In this document: positions 1 through 6,429 of the stretch, piece by piece | Layout: the number at the start of each line of letters is the position of its first letter | How positions within the stretch are numbered: position 1 is the stretch's first letter | NCBI GenBank assembly: GCA_030621455.1 | Contig: JAUXHQ010000056.1 | Coordinates: 1 to 8,686 of the forward strand | Reading direction: 5' to 3' | Length of the DNA stretch: 8,686 nucleotides | DNA from: Deltaproteobacteria bacterium | Lineage (GTDB): Bacteria; Desulfobacterota; UBA8473 | Position numbers and translations under genes: made by a program | Notes under the pieces: generated by a model | The model's database searches: none | Seen by the model: the letters and a program-made list of their open reading frames with translations, nothing else | What the model was told of the DNA's origin: nothing

Positions 1-147
1 TTTGTGAGGCGATTTTCTACTGGGCGAAGCGCGGTAGCCTTGGACTGTGATGGGAGGTTTGCCGGGTGGAAGATCGGCATAATGGCTCCGGTGGCCGCCA
101 GACCTGCTGAAGTATGTGAACTGCTTGACGGCATTATCGTTTATTGA
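1..147 (+). CDS. Possible C-terminal end of an unrecognised protein (runs in from the left edge)
   Basis: A reading frame is open from base 1 to a TGA at 145-147, giving 48 codons without a visible start. The translated tail includes DGRFAGWKIGIMAPV and ends in ELLDGIIVY. Its composition is protein-like, with hydrophobic, Gly and Ala residues and no low-complexity run, but I recognise no family. If real, this gene converges on ahbD, and the inverted repeat just downstream would lie between the two gene ends. The opposite strand is also open over most of this stretch, so the frame may be chance. Low confidence; no function is proposed. Confidence 0.2.
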   Translation, partial: FVRRFSTGRSAVALDCDGRFAGWKIGIMAPVAARPAEVCELLDGIIVY

Positions 148-162
148 GCCTCTATGCAGTCC

Positions 163-302
163 AGGGACGAGGCCGAAATAACTTCCTCAAGTTAGCGCCC
201 TTCGGGCTAGCTGTTGGCTGTTAGCTGTTAAGCCGTTAAGTCTGTTTGGCTTACCAGCTTACCAGCTTAATAAAATGGGGAAGTTATTTCAGCCTTGTCC
301 CT
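163..302. repeat. Imperfect 24-bp inverted repeat with 92-bp spacer
   Basis: The arm at 163-186 and the reverse complement of 279-302 match at 22 of 24 positions; both share the core GAAATAACTTCC. The right arm covers the last codons and the TGA stop (289-291) of ahbD. The spacer holds a small GCCC-TTC-GGGC hairpin (197-207), TAAGCC/GGCTTA arms (229-234 / 248-253) and short tandem repeats. It could be a small non-autonomous element, an inverted duplication of the ahbD 3' end, or a structured transcript end shared by convergent genes. No clear target-site duplication is seen outside the arms, and no T-run follows as in a classical terminator. Confidence 0.6.
210..266. repeat. Short tandem repeats inside the inverted-repeat spacer
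   Basis: Three heptamers GCTGTT(G/A) lie head to tail at 210-230. GTTAAG occurs twice (227-232, 235-240), and two copies of TTACCAGC stand at 251-266. The TAAGCC/GGCTTA arms (229-234 / 248-253) make part of the block foldable. There are no unique spacers of constant length, so this is simple-sequence intergenic repeat material and not a CRISPR array. Confidence 0.55.
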
Positions 303-1356
303 CAGGTTGATATGTACAATAAGGTTCTTCCCCAAGATAGTCCCCTGTTAATTCATAAGCCCGCGCCCGGCATCCCCCGCAAACCTGACGATATTCACAC
401 CTCCCGCACTTGCCCCTGTACCCGTCAAAATCCCTCAGAGATCGAAATATCGCTGAGTTCGTCCAGATATCGTCAAGGGTATTCTTTTTCAGGTCTCCGC
501 AGTTAAGCTCCAGGTAACCGCAGGGCTGGACCTGTCCTGTGTGGGATATGAAACAGAAAGAGATCCCGCCAAGGCATCCTCTGGTTACGGCATCCATTCC
601 ATGGGTCTTGAATGTTATCTTTTTGCCCTCTGCCTTTGCCCTCTGCCGAAGGATACGATAGTAGTGAGGGGCACATGTGGCCTTTAGATGTATGGGGACC
701 CTATCACTTTGTTCGTAAAACCAGTGGAGCGTCTTCTCATACATTTCCGGTGGGATCTCATTATCCTTCATATCTTTGGCCCGGCCTGTCGGCACTACCA
801 GGAATATATGGTGGGCAACGGCCCCCAGTTTGACAGCCAAGGCAAGAATGTCCGGAAGCTCCTCCATATTGGCGCCGGTAATTGTGGTATTTATCTGAAA
901 CTCCAGTCCGGCCTTTCCGGCATATTCTATGCCCCTTAAAGCTCCTTCAAAGGCTCCTTCCACCTGGCGAAACCGGTCATGGCTCTCTCGGGTTGAACCA
1001 TCTATGCTGATACTTATCCTCTTGATCCCGGACATCACCATCATTTTGGCATTTTCTTCATCTATAAGGGTCCCGTTCGGCGCCATAACCATCCGGAGGC
1101 CTTTTCGAGTTCCGTATTCCGCAATTTCAAATATATCCTTCCTCATCAACGGCTCTCCACCGGTAAGGATGATCACCGGCTTGCTGAACCCGGCGATATC
1201 ATCGATAAGTCTGAAACACCGTTCGGTTGAAAACTCACCGGCGTAAGGCCCCTTTTCAGCAGAGGCACGGCAGTGAATACAGGACAGGTTACAACTCCTC
1301 GTAACCTCCCAGGCGATCATCCTCAATTCGGCTCTATTCTCGTCATACCTTTCCAC
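289..1356 (-). CDS. ahbD: AhbD: radical SAM heme b synthase (Fe-coproporphyrin III oxidative decarboxylase)
   Basis: This is probably the last enzyme of siroheme-dependent heme synthesis, removing two propionate carboxyls of Fe-coproporphyrin III to give the vinyl groups of heme b. The protein is about 355 aa. The radical SAM motif CNLSCIHC has Cys 22, 26 and 29 with GGEP at 66-69. The sequence [14 protein letters not shown] after the last cysteine is characteristic of the AhbD branch. A C-terminal SPASM-like region carries Cys 261, 268, 279, 286, 317, 320, 326, 329 and 347, enough for an auxiliary 4Fe-4S cluster. I chose the GTG at 1356 because GAGGA lies 6 nt upstream. A TTG at 1383 adds 9 residues but has no ribosome site; an ATG at 1320 is the other option. 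The GTG start overlaps the hemB end by 14 nt, suggesting translational coupling. The stop lies in an inverted-repeat arm. PqqE- or MoaA-like roles are less likely given the neighbours. Confidence 0.88.
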   Translation of the reverse strand: MERYDENRAELRMIAWEVTRSCNLSCIHCRASAEKGPYAGEFSTERCFRLIDDIAGFSKPVIILTGGEPLMRKDIFEIAEYGTRKGLRMVMAPNGTLIDEENAKMMVMSGIKRISISIDGSTRESHDRFRQVEGAFEGALRGIEYAGKAGLEFQINTTITGANMEELPDILALAVKLGAVAHHIFLVVPTGRAKDMKDNEIPPEMYEKTLHWFYEQSDRVPIHLKATCAPHYYRILRQRAKAEGKKITFKTHGMDAVTRGCLGGISFCFISHTGQVQPCGYLELNCGDLKKNTLDDIWTNSAIFRSLRDFDGYRGKCGRCEYRQVCGGCRARAYELTGDYLGEEPYCTYQPEGQG

Positions 1357-2323
1357 GGAGTATCCTCGCTGCCTCTTTTGCAAAATAGGTGATGATAATG
1401 TCGGCGCCGGCCCGCTTGATGCCCACCAGACATTCCATCATTACCTTCTCCCCGTCAACCCATCCCAGGCGATCAGCAGCCTTGACCATGGCATATTCAC
1501 CACTCACGTTGTAGGCGGCTACAGGCAGATCAAACTCCTCTTTTATTTGAAAGATGATATCGAGATAGGCTATGGCTGGCTTTACCATTACAATATCAGC
1601 CCCTTCTTCCACATCGAGGCTCACCTCGCGGATGGCCTCACGGGAGTTGGCAGGATCCATCTGATATGATCTTCGATCACCGAACTGGGGTGAAGATCCC
1701 GCTGCCTCTCTAAAAGGACCATAGAAACTTGAGGCATACTTGGCCGAATAGGACATGATGGGAATCCCTTCATGGGCGTTTTCATCCAGACACTCCCTTA
1801 TCTCTGATACTCTACCATCCATCATATCAGAAGGGGCAACCATGTGCGCTCCGGCCTCCGCATGGGACAGGGCCATCCTGGCCAATAACTCCAGTGTGGC
1901 GTCGTTGTCCACATCTCCGTTCTTAATTATACCGCAGTGTCCGTGGGTCGTATATTCACAGAGACACACGTCCGTAATGATTATGGTTTCAGACGCCTTT
2001 TTCCTAATCTCTCTAATGGCCCTCTGGACTATGCCTTGCCTCTCATACGCCTCAGAACCTGCTTCGTCCTTATTCTTTGGTATTCCAAACAACAGTACCG
2101 CAGGTATCCCCAGATCATTGATTTCCCTGACTTCCTCTACAAGGAGGTCTATGGACAGTTGGGATATCCCAGGCATGGATTTGATCGGTCTCCTGACACC
2201 CTTTCCGTGGGTGACAAAGAGGGGGTAGACGAGATTATCAACGGAAAGGGTGGTCTCTCTTATCATCCGTCTCAAATGTTCGTTCTTTCTCAATCTTCTG
2301 GGACGATAATCCGGGAATAACAC
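1343..2323 (-). CDS. hemB: Porphobilinogen synthase (delta-aminolevulinic acid dehydratase)
   Basis: A cytoplasmic enzyme that condenses two 5-aminolevulinate molecules into porphobilinogen, the common tetrapyrrole precursor. The 326-aa protein is full length for the family. The N-terminus [20 protein letters not shown] is typical. The zinc-binding motif [14 protein letters not shown] carries Cys 120, 122 and 130, so this is the Zn-dependent type and not the Asp-rich Mg type. The two active-site lysines are K195 ([15 protein letters not shown]) and the Schiff-base K248 ([11 protein letters not shown]). The start is the GTG at 2323, with AGGAGG (2330-2335) six bases upstream; a TTG at 2350 would add nine atypical residues. 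It lies between ahbC and ahbD in one transcription direction, and its 3' end contains the ahbD ribosome site and start. Confidence 0.96.
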   Translation of the reverse strand: MLFPDYRPRRLRKNEHLRRMIRETTLSVDNLVYPLFVTHGKGVRRPIKSMPGISQLSIDLLVEEVREINDLGIPAVLLFGIPKNKDEAGSEAYERQGIVQRAIREIRKKASETIIITDVCLCEYTTHGHCGIIKNGDVDNDATLELLARMALSHAEAGAHMVAPSDMMDGRVSEIRECLDENAHEGIPIMSYSAKYASSFYGPFREAAGSSPQFGDRRSYQMDPANSREAIREVSLDVEEGADIVMVKPAIAYLDIIFQIKEEFDLPVAAYNVSGEYAMVKAADRLGWVDGEKVMMECLVGIKRAGADIIITYFAKEAARILRGKV

Positions 2324-2329
2324 GATCAA

Positions 2330-2335
2330 CCTCCT
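2330..2335 (-). promoter_or_regulatory. Shine-Dalgarno site setting the hemB start
   Basis: A perfect AGGAGG on the minus strand stands six bases before the GTG at 2323. It decides against the longer TTG-initiated frame, inside which it would lie. Confidence 0.8.
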
Positions 2336-2368
2336 GGAAAAATCTTGCAACCTGCGCGGTTTGCTTTT

Positions 2369-2385
2369 ACTGATTAGGTATCAGT
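2369..2385. other. Small intercistronic hairpin between ahbC and hemB
   Basis: A perfect 6-bp stem ACTGAT/ATCAGT with a 5-nt loop lies 2 nt beyond the ahbC stop codon on the minus strand. It is too weak, and lacks a following T-run, to be a terminator. It might mark an mRNA processing or stability point; functional status is unknown. Confidence 0.35.
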
Positions 2386-2387
2386 TA

Positions 2388-3569
2388 TTAAATACCAATT
2401 TCCCCGTCGGTCAGGTAGCAGGCCGGGTCAGGGGACCAGAGGTCTCCGGTAACCGCCTCTGCTCTGACACGGAAATTACCTCCACATATATCAAGCCATT
2501 TACACTGAGCGCACCTCCCCTTGAGATGGGGCTTTTTATCCTTCAGTTTTGCCATCAGCTCATTAGACCTGTCCATCCAGATCTCGCTAAACGGTCTTTC
2601 CTTAACATTACCGAACGAGTAATGCCTCCAGAACTGATCGGCATGGACAGAACCGTCCCAGCTGACACAGCCTATGCCATTACCGGAGCTGTTACCTTCA
2701 TTCATCCGGAGGAGTTCCAGTATCCCTTTCGCCCGTTTCGGGGATTCCCCAAGTACCCTTAGATATAGGTACACTCCATCTGCGTGATTGTCCACGGTTA
2801 AAACCTCTTTCGAGATTCCCCGGTCAAAAAGCCCCTTTGTCTGATCTAGTATAAGGTCAACCACCCTCCGGGTCTCTTCGTGGGAGAGGTCTTCTCTTGC
2901 CAACTTGCTGCCTCGCCCCGCATAAACGAGATGATAAAAGCAGACCCTTGGGATCTCCTCACGTTCCAGAAGCCTGAATATCCCTGTTATATCGTGGGTA
3001 TTTCGTCTGTTGATTGTAAATCTGAGGCCCACCTTGATGCCCGCGTCTCTGCAGTTTCGGATGCCTGCGAGAGCGGCGTCAAATGCTCCATCCATACCAC
3101 GAAACTTGTCGTTCGTCTCTCTCAGACCATCCAGACTAACCCCCACGTATGAGAGCCCAATGGACTTCAACCTCGCTGCAACCTCTTCTGTTATAAGCGT
3201 TCCGTTGGTTGAAATTACAGCCCTCATCCCCTTTCCCGTGGCATACCCTGCCAGGCGGAATATGTCCTCCCTCATAAGGGGCTCACCACCGGACAAAAGA
3301 AGGACGGGACTACCAAAGGCGGCCAGGTCATCGATGAGGGCCATCCCTTCGTCTGTGGACAATTCGCCCTCATATTTCCTGTCAGTTGAACGAGAGTAAC
3401 AGTGGATGCATCTCAAGTTACATCTCCGCCCCACGTTCCAGACGACTACGGGTTTCTTATCCTTTGAGAATTGGAGGAGGTGAGAAGGAAGTCTTCCGGA
3501 TTCCCTGCCGTATCTCAAGGGGTCCGACGATTCCACGGTTCCACAGTATAACTTTGAGATTCCAATCAT
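2388..3569 (-). CDS. ahbC: AhbC: radical SAM 12,18-didecarboxysiroheme deacetylase (Fe-coproporphyrin III synthase)
   Basis: This is the likely enzyme that removes the acetate side chains of 12,18-didecarboxysiroheme to give Fe-coproporphyrin III, the substrate of AhbD. The protein is 393 aa. The N-terminal signature MIGISKLYCG...LRYGR...LPSHLLQFSKDKKPVVVWNV is as I recall for AhbC and related NirJ-type proteins. The radical SAM cysteines are C50, C54 and C57 (CNLRCIHC), with GGEP at 94-97. The C-terminal SPASM-type region has Cys 301, 353, 356, 362 and 384, consistent with an auxiliary 4Fe-4S cluster. The ATG at 3569 gives the complete signature, though only a weak purine-rich ribosome site (GAGAACAGAAAG) precedes it. 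It follows cobA/hemD by 60 nt and is co-oriented with hemB and ahbD. NirJ (heme d1 synthesis) is the main alternative, but no other nir genes are present and a clear AhbD is. Confidence 0.88.
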   Translation of the reverse strand: MIGISKLYCGTVESSDPLRYGRESGRLPSHLLQFSKDKKPVVVWNVGRRCNLRCIHCYSRSTDRKYEGELSTDEGMALIDDLAAFGSPVLLLSGGEPLMREDIFRLAGYATGKGMRAVISTNGTLITEEVAARLKSIGLSYVGVSLDGLRETNDKFRGMDGAFDAALAGIRNCRDAGIKVGLRFTINRRNTHDITGIFRLLEREEIPRVCFYHLVYAGRGSKLAREDLSHEETRRVVDLILDQTKGLFDRGISKEVLTVDNHADGVYLYLRVLGESPKRAKGILELLRMNEGNSSGNGIGCVSWDGSVHADQFWRHYSFGNVKERPFSEIWMDRSNELMAKLKDKKPHLKGRCAQCKWLDICGGNFRVRAEAVTGDLWSPDPACYLTDGEIGI

Positions 3570-3629
3570 CTTTCTGTTCTCAGAATAAAGGTCTTGTCGG
3601 GCCGCTTTTATGCTCCTTCAGAACGAAAG

Positions 3630-5150
3630 TCAGTGCGAAAAATGGTCTGCTATCGCCTCCGTCAAAGCAGGTATCGTATACTCTCCTGGCATAATATCCG
3701 TCTCTATGCCGAGTTCTTTTGCAGTTTGCGCGGTGATGGGGCCTATACTCCCTATAGTCACCCCTCTTATCAGTGAGGGAAACTCTGCCTTGTCAAAGAT
3801 TTCCGTAAAATTTCTCACTGTTGAAGAACTGGTAAAGGTTATGACATCGATCTTCCGTTCCTTGAGGAGTCTACGGACACGCTCTTTCTCCTTCAAGGGT
3901 CTCACAGTCTTATAGGCGGACACGACATCAACGTCCCCTCCTGATTTACGAATCTCCTGTGGCAGGATCTCTCTTGCCTCCTCAGCCCTTGGCAAGAGTA
4001 TTTTTTTACCCTCGATGCCTCTTCTTACCAGACCCTCAACAATAGCCTCAGCCCTGTATTCATCCGGGACAAAATCAATCTCGACCCCCAGTCTTTCCAT
4101 TTCTTGTGCGGTCCTCGGTCCTATCGTGCAGATCTTGATACCTTTTAGGTCCCGGATATCCCTGCCCCCGGATCTCAGCCTTTTAAGGAAGAACCTTACA
4201 CCGTTTACACTGGTGAGGATCAACCAGTCGTATCTTTCCAGACCATCAACTGCCTTATCCAGGGCGTTAAAGCTGTCAGGGGGGATAATCTCGATGGTGG
4301 GGAATTCCAACGGCTCAGCACCGTATTCTCTGAGTAGCTTGCTAAACTCACTCGCCTGATTCCGGGCTCTGGTTACTATGACCCTTCTGCCGAACAGCGG
4401 TTTACTTTCAAACCAGTTCAGTCTATCCCTCAATCTGACAACCTCTCCAACTACCGTGACTGCAGGGGGGGTGAAACTCCTTTCTTTGGCTAATTCCACG
4501 ATAGTATCGAGAGTACCTACAAGGGTATTCTGTTTTCCCAGTGTGCCCCATCTTATAAGGGCCACCGGCGTTCCAGGATCCCTGCCGTTTTCTATCAAAC
4601 TACTGACAATTTGGGCCAGGTTCCTCACCCCCATGAGAAAAACCAGAGACCCCACCCCTGTTGAAATCTTGCTCCAGTCAATACCTGGTTTACCTTTTGC
4701 AGGGTCCTCATGGCCGGTGATAAAAGCAACGCTTGAGGTAATATCTCGGTGGGTGAGGGGGATACCCGCATATGCCGGTACTGAGACGGCAGAGGTTACT
4801 CCGGGCACCACTTCAAAACTGACCCCTTTTGAGGCTATCTCTTCTGCCTCCTCTCCTCCTCTCCCGAACATAAAAGGGTCGCCCCCTTTGAGACGGGCAA
4901 CAATCTTACCCCCCTTTGCCTTTTGTATAACAAGACTGTTTATCCGGGGTTGGGTACAGGTATGGTCCCCGCCCTTTTTCCCCACATAAATCAGTTCTGC
5001 GTCTCCTTTAGCGTACCCGAGAAGCTCGGGGTTCGCAAGGTAGTCGTAGATAACCACATCCGCCTTCTTAATACATTCTATACCTTTTAAGGTGATGAGA
5101 CCGGGGTCACCCGGCCCGGCACCTATGAGATAGACCTTTCCTTCTTTCAA
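3630..5150 (-). CDS. cobA/hemD: Fused uroporphyrinogen-III C-methyltransferase / uroporphyrinogen-III synthase
   Basis: A bifunctional enzyme of 506 aa. Residues 1 to about 245 form a SAM-dependent uroporphyrinogen-III methyltransferase (precorrin-2 formation): GAGPGDPGLITLKG at 10-23, VGKKGG near 56-61, RLKGGDPFMFGRGGEE at 86-101, VVPGVTSAVSVPAYAGIPLTHR at 114-135. Residues from about 252 to the end form uroporphyrinogen-III synthase, which inverts ring D of hydroxymethylbilane: RRVIVTRAR at 255-263, TIGPRTAQ near 342-349, TFTSSSTVRNF at 438-448, and SIGPITAQTAKELG ahead of a PGEYTIPALTEAI tail. No SirC-type dehydrogenase/chelatase domain is attached, unlike CysG. The start is TTG at 5150: an in-frame TAA six codons upstream (5166-5168) leaves no other common start before the GAGPGDP motif. 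GGGAG lies 7 nt upstream. The TTG overlaps the stop of a possible 10-residue mini-cistron. The fusion supplies the branch point toward siroheme and Ahb heme. Confidence 0.95.
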   Translation of the reverse strand: MKEGKVYLIGAGPGDPGLITLKGIECIKKADVVIYDYLANPELLGYAKGDAELIYVGKKGGDHTCTQPRINSLVIQKAKGGKIVARLKGGDPFMFGRGGEEAEEIASKGVSFEVVPGVTSAVSVPAYAGIPLTHRDITSSVAFITGHEDPAKGKPGIDWSKISTGVGSLVFLMGVRNLAQIVSSLIENGRDPGTPVALIRWGTLGKQNTLVGTLDTIVELAKERSFTPPAVTVVGEVVRLRDRLNWFESKPLFGRRVIVTRARNQASEFSKLLREYGAEPLEFPTIEIIPPDSFNALDKAVDGLERYDWLILTSVNGVRFFLKRLRSGGRDIRDLKGIKICTIGPRTAQEMERLGVEIDFVPDEYRAEAIVEGLVRRGIEGKKILLPRAEEAREILPQEIRKSGGDVDVVSAYKTVRPLKEKERVRRLLKERKIDVITFTSSSTVRNFTEIFDKAEFPSLIRGVTIGSIGPITAQTAKELGIETDIMPGEYTIPALTEAIADHFSH

Positions 5151-5179
5151 ACCAAGTCTCCCGGCTTAGGGTCTGTCAT
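5147..5179 (-). CDS. Possible 10-residue mini-cistron ahead of cobA/hemD
   Basis: An ATG at 5179, preceded by AAGAGG with a 5-nt spacer, begins a 10-codon frame (MTDPKPGDLV) ending in a TGA at 5149-5147. That stop overlaps the TTG start of cobA/hemD by two bases (TTGA). The frame begins 13 nt after the DUF2914 stop. The layout would let ribosomes terminate and restart at the weak TTG codon. It encodes no run of regulatory codons such as repeated Cys, Met or His, so attenuation is not indicated. It could be chance, given the short length. Confidence 0.3.
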   Translation of the reverse strand: MTDPKPGDLV

Positions 5180-5192
5180 GGCAGCCTCTTTG

Positions 5193-5624
5193 TCATTCTA
5201 TTGTCGCGGCAGTGCATTCAAAGCTCATACCGTCAAGGACGTTTCCGGACGCATCGCGCACCTCAACCCGCCAATTACCGACGGACCCGGGATGCATGGT
5301 CTTATTGGACCAGGTTCGCCAGGAAGGACCGCCAACAGCCAGATCAATCGTGAACTTCTCTTCCTCTCCATGGAGCCACACGTGAGTGACGTGATCTCCT
5401 GCCTGGCCCCCAAGGACCCAGGTAAAGAAGTATACCTTTGATCCCTCCGGAAAGATATCCCCTGTACCAACCAGTGTCCGGTTTTCGACGCCCGCACCGA
5501 GACCCGCTACTTTGATGGCTAGATAAGATCCGGTTTCTCCTTCGGCTGCTATGCCTGCGGCAAGACCAATCACCAGAGTTAAAGAAACAGCCAATAATAG
5601 AGAGACTTTCATGTGCTTTTTCAT
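5193..5624 (-). CDS. Secreted DUF2914-family protein
   Basis: A 143-aa protein of unknown function. Residues 1 to about 27 form a signal peptide: MKKHMK, a hydrophobic stretch LLLAVSLTLVIGLAAG, then a likely cleavage after AGIAA. The mature part is about 115 aa with family hallmarks: an aromatic strand VYFFTWV at 64-70, DHVTHVWLHGEEEKF at 77-91, WRTWSNKT at 102-109, GNWRVEVRDASGNVLDGMSFE at 116-136. This suggests a compact beta-sandwich outside the cytoplasm. I chose the ATG at 5624 because AAGGAGG (5634-5640) precedes it. A 5672 start would put lysine- and arginine-rich residues before the signal peptide and would begin upstream of the likely -10 box. It is the first gene after a strong promoter and leads the heme cluster. 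A link to heme or cytochrome maturation is only suggested by position. Confidence 0.8.
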   Translation of the reverse strand: MKKHMKVSLLLAVSLTLVIGLAAGIAAEGETGSYLAIKVAGLGAGVENRTLVGTGDIFPEGSKVYFFTWVLGGQAGDHVTHVWLHGEEEKFTIDLAVGGPSWRTWSNKTMHPGSVGNWRVEVRDASGNVLDGMSFECTAATIE

Positions 5625-5650
5625 AGTGTCAATCCTCCTTTTTTTGGCTA

Positions 5651-5679
5651 ATATTAGGTTTCTTTCAGCCATTTGTAAA
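5651..5679 (-). promoter_or_regulatory. Sigma70-type promoter for the DUF2914/heme operon
   Basis: On the minus strand, -35 TTTACA (5674-5679) and -10 TAATAT (5651-5656) are separated by exactly 17 bp. Transcription would begin near 5644, giving a leader of about 20 nt that contains the AAGGAGG of the DUF2914 gene. A few A-runs lie upstream. No other equally good promoter is seen ahead of cobA/hemD, so this one may drive the whole cluster. Confidence 0.65.
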
Positions 5680-5785
5680 GAAATTTTTTCGACCTGTGCT
5701 GTCTCTTGCTTTTTTCAGTGACTTGTTGTATCTAAAGGACGTTGCTGAAAGAGGTTTTCAACTGTCTGAAATGCTCTTCCCCAAA

Positions 5786-5977
5786 ACCTGTGGATAACAT
5801 GTGGATACCTCCTGATTGGAACTGCCTAACATCTTAAAAAAAGTGGAGTTTCACCTGTTTGCCTACTTTTTAATCAGCCGAGATTGTTCAATATAATCAA
5901 TATGTTTTGGATTCCTCTTTAGTAATAGAGGGGTTATGATTCATCCCTGGTCAGCTGGGCGGAAGTTATCCACAGGT
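5786..5977. other. DnaA-box cluster around an A+T-rich core (origin-like or DnaA-regulated region)
   Basis: Two boxes TGTGGATAA (5789-5797) and TGTGGATAC (5800-5808) lie in the same orientation, 11 bp apart (one helical turn). A third, TTATCCACA (5966-5974), points the opposite way. The first and third equal the DnaA consensus and are part of a perfect 13-bp inverted repeat, ACCTGTGGATAAC / GTTATCCACAGGT (5786-5798 / 5965-5977). Between them, 5881-5930 is 37/50 A or T and could unwind easily. The region sits between the divergent heme and ybgC genes. No dnaA, dnaN, gidA or rpmH is in the window, and three boxes is few for an origin, so DnaA-linked transcription control is the alternative. Apart from the two candidate promoters listed separately, I see nothing else in 5680-6045. 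Confidence 0.5.
5869..5897 (+). promoter_or_regulatory. Candidate promoter for ybgC and the small protein gene
   Basis: A perfect -10 hexamer TATAAT (5892-5897) is preceded at 17 bp by a weak -35-like TTTAAT (5869-5874). It would start transcripts near 5904 with a leader of about 140 nt, including one DnaA box. The A+T richness of the region makes a chance TATAAT possible. Confidence 0.35.
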
Positions 5978-6045
5978 AACAGGGATTTAGGTTTGATTGG
6001 GAAGGAGTGCGGACAGGGATTAAAAGAGAAAGGAGTTTGTCTTTC

Positions 6046-6429
6046 ATGGAGATAAGGGTCTATTATGAAGACACCGATTGCGGTGGTGTGGTGTACTATG
6101 CGAACTACCTGAAATACTTTGAGAGGGCAAGGACGGAATTCATCAGGGAGAGGGGCGGGTCTTTGACTGAATACATGAGCGAGGGCATTACCTTCACTGT
6201 AGTGAGGGCGGAGGTGGATTATAAATATCCCGCAAGGCATAATGATGTCCTGGACATAAGAACAAAGGTCTCTGAAACAAAGGGGGCGAGTTTCACCATG
6301 GATTACACGGTATTAAGAAAGGAAGACGGGAAACTGGTTGCTTCAGGGATCACAAGAATGGGATGTGTGAATAAAGAAGGAAGACCCATAAGAATTCCCC
6401 AAAGTATGCTAAGGATATTGAGAGACTAA
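6046..6429 (+). CDS. ybgC: YbgC-type hotdog-fold acyl-CoA thioesterase
   Basis: A 127-aa protein of the 4HBT/YbgC family, which hydrolyses acyl-CoA thioesters in the cytoplasm. The family signature is clear near the N-terminus: YYEDTDCGGVVYYANYLKYF at 6-25 followed by ERAR (26-29), where Asp 11 is the expected catalytic acid. Later parts (VDYKYPARHNDVLDIRTKV, then ...SGITRMGCVNKEGRP) follow the hotdog strands, and the length is normal. The start is ATG 6046 with AAAGGAG ten bases upstream. A GTG at 6007 in the same frame adds 13 residues that are not family-like and leaves its purine tract too close. The usual tol-pal neighbours are absent; its only partner is the next gene, which begins directly after its stop. 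The acyl substrate cannot be told from sequence. Confidence 0.92.
   Translation: MEIRVYYEDTDCGGVVYYANYLKYFERARTEFIRERGGSLTEYMSEGITFTVVRAEVDYKYPARHNDVLDIRTKVSETKGASFTMDYTVLRKEDGKLVASGITRMGCVNKEGRPIRIPQSMLRILRD

Noticed and set aside
210..266. CRISPR array
   Set aside because: The units are 7-8 bp, directly adjacent and without unique spacers.
289..3569. The two radical SAM proteins as a peptide-maturation (SPASM/PqqE-like) system
   Set aside because: Their N-terminal signatures and their placement with hemB and cobA/hemD fit AhbC/AhbD, and the only short frame nearby (10 codons) lacks precursor features and overlaps the cobA/hemD start.
4378..4989. A 203-codon open frame on the plus strand opposite cobA/hemD
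   Set aside because: It lies entirely antisense to a strongly supported enzyme and its translation has no recognisable domain; it is a shadow of the real gene.
5627..5632. TTGACA hexamer on the minus strand just before the DUF2914 start
   Set aside because: It matches the -35 consensus but lies between the ribosome site and the start codon, with no -10 partner at a useful distance; the upstream TTTACA/TAATAT pair is the better promoter.
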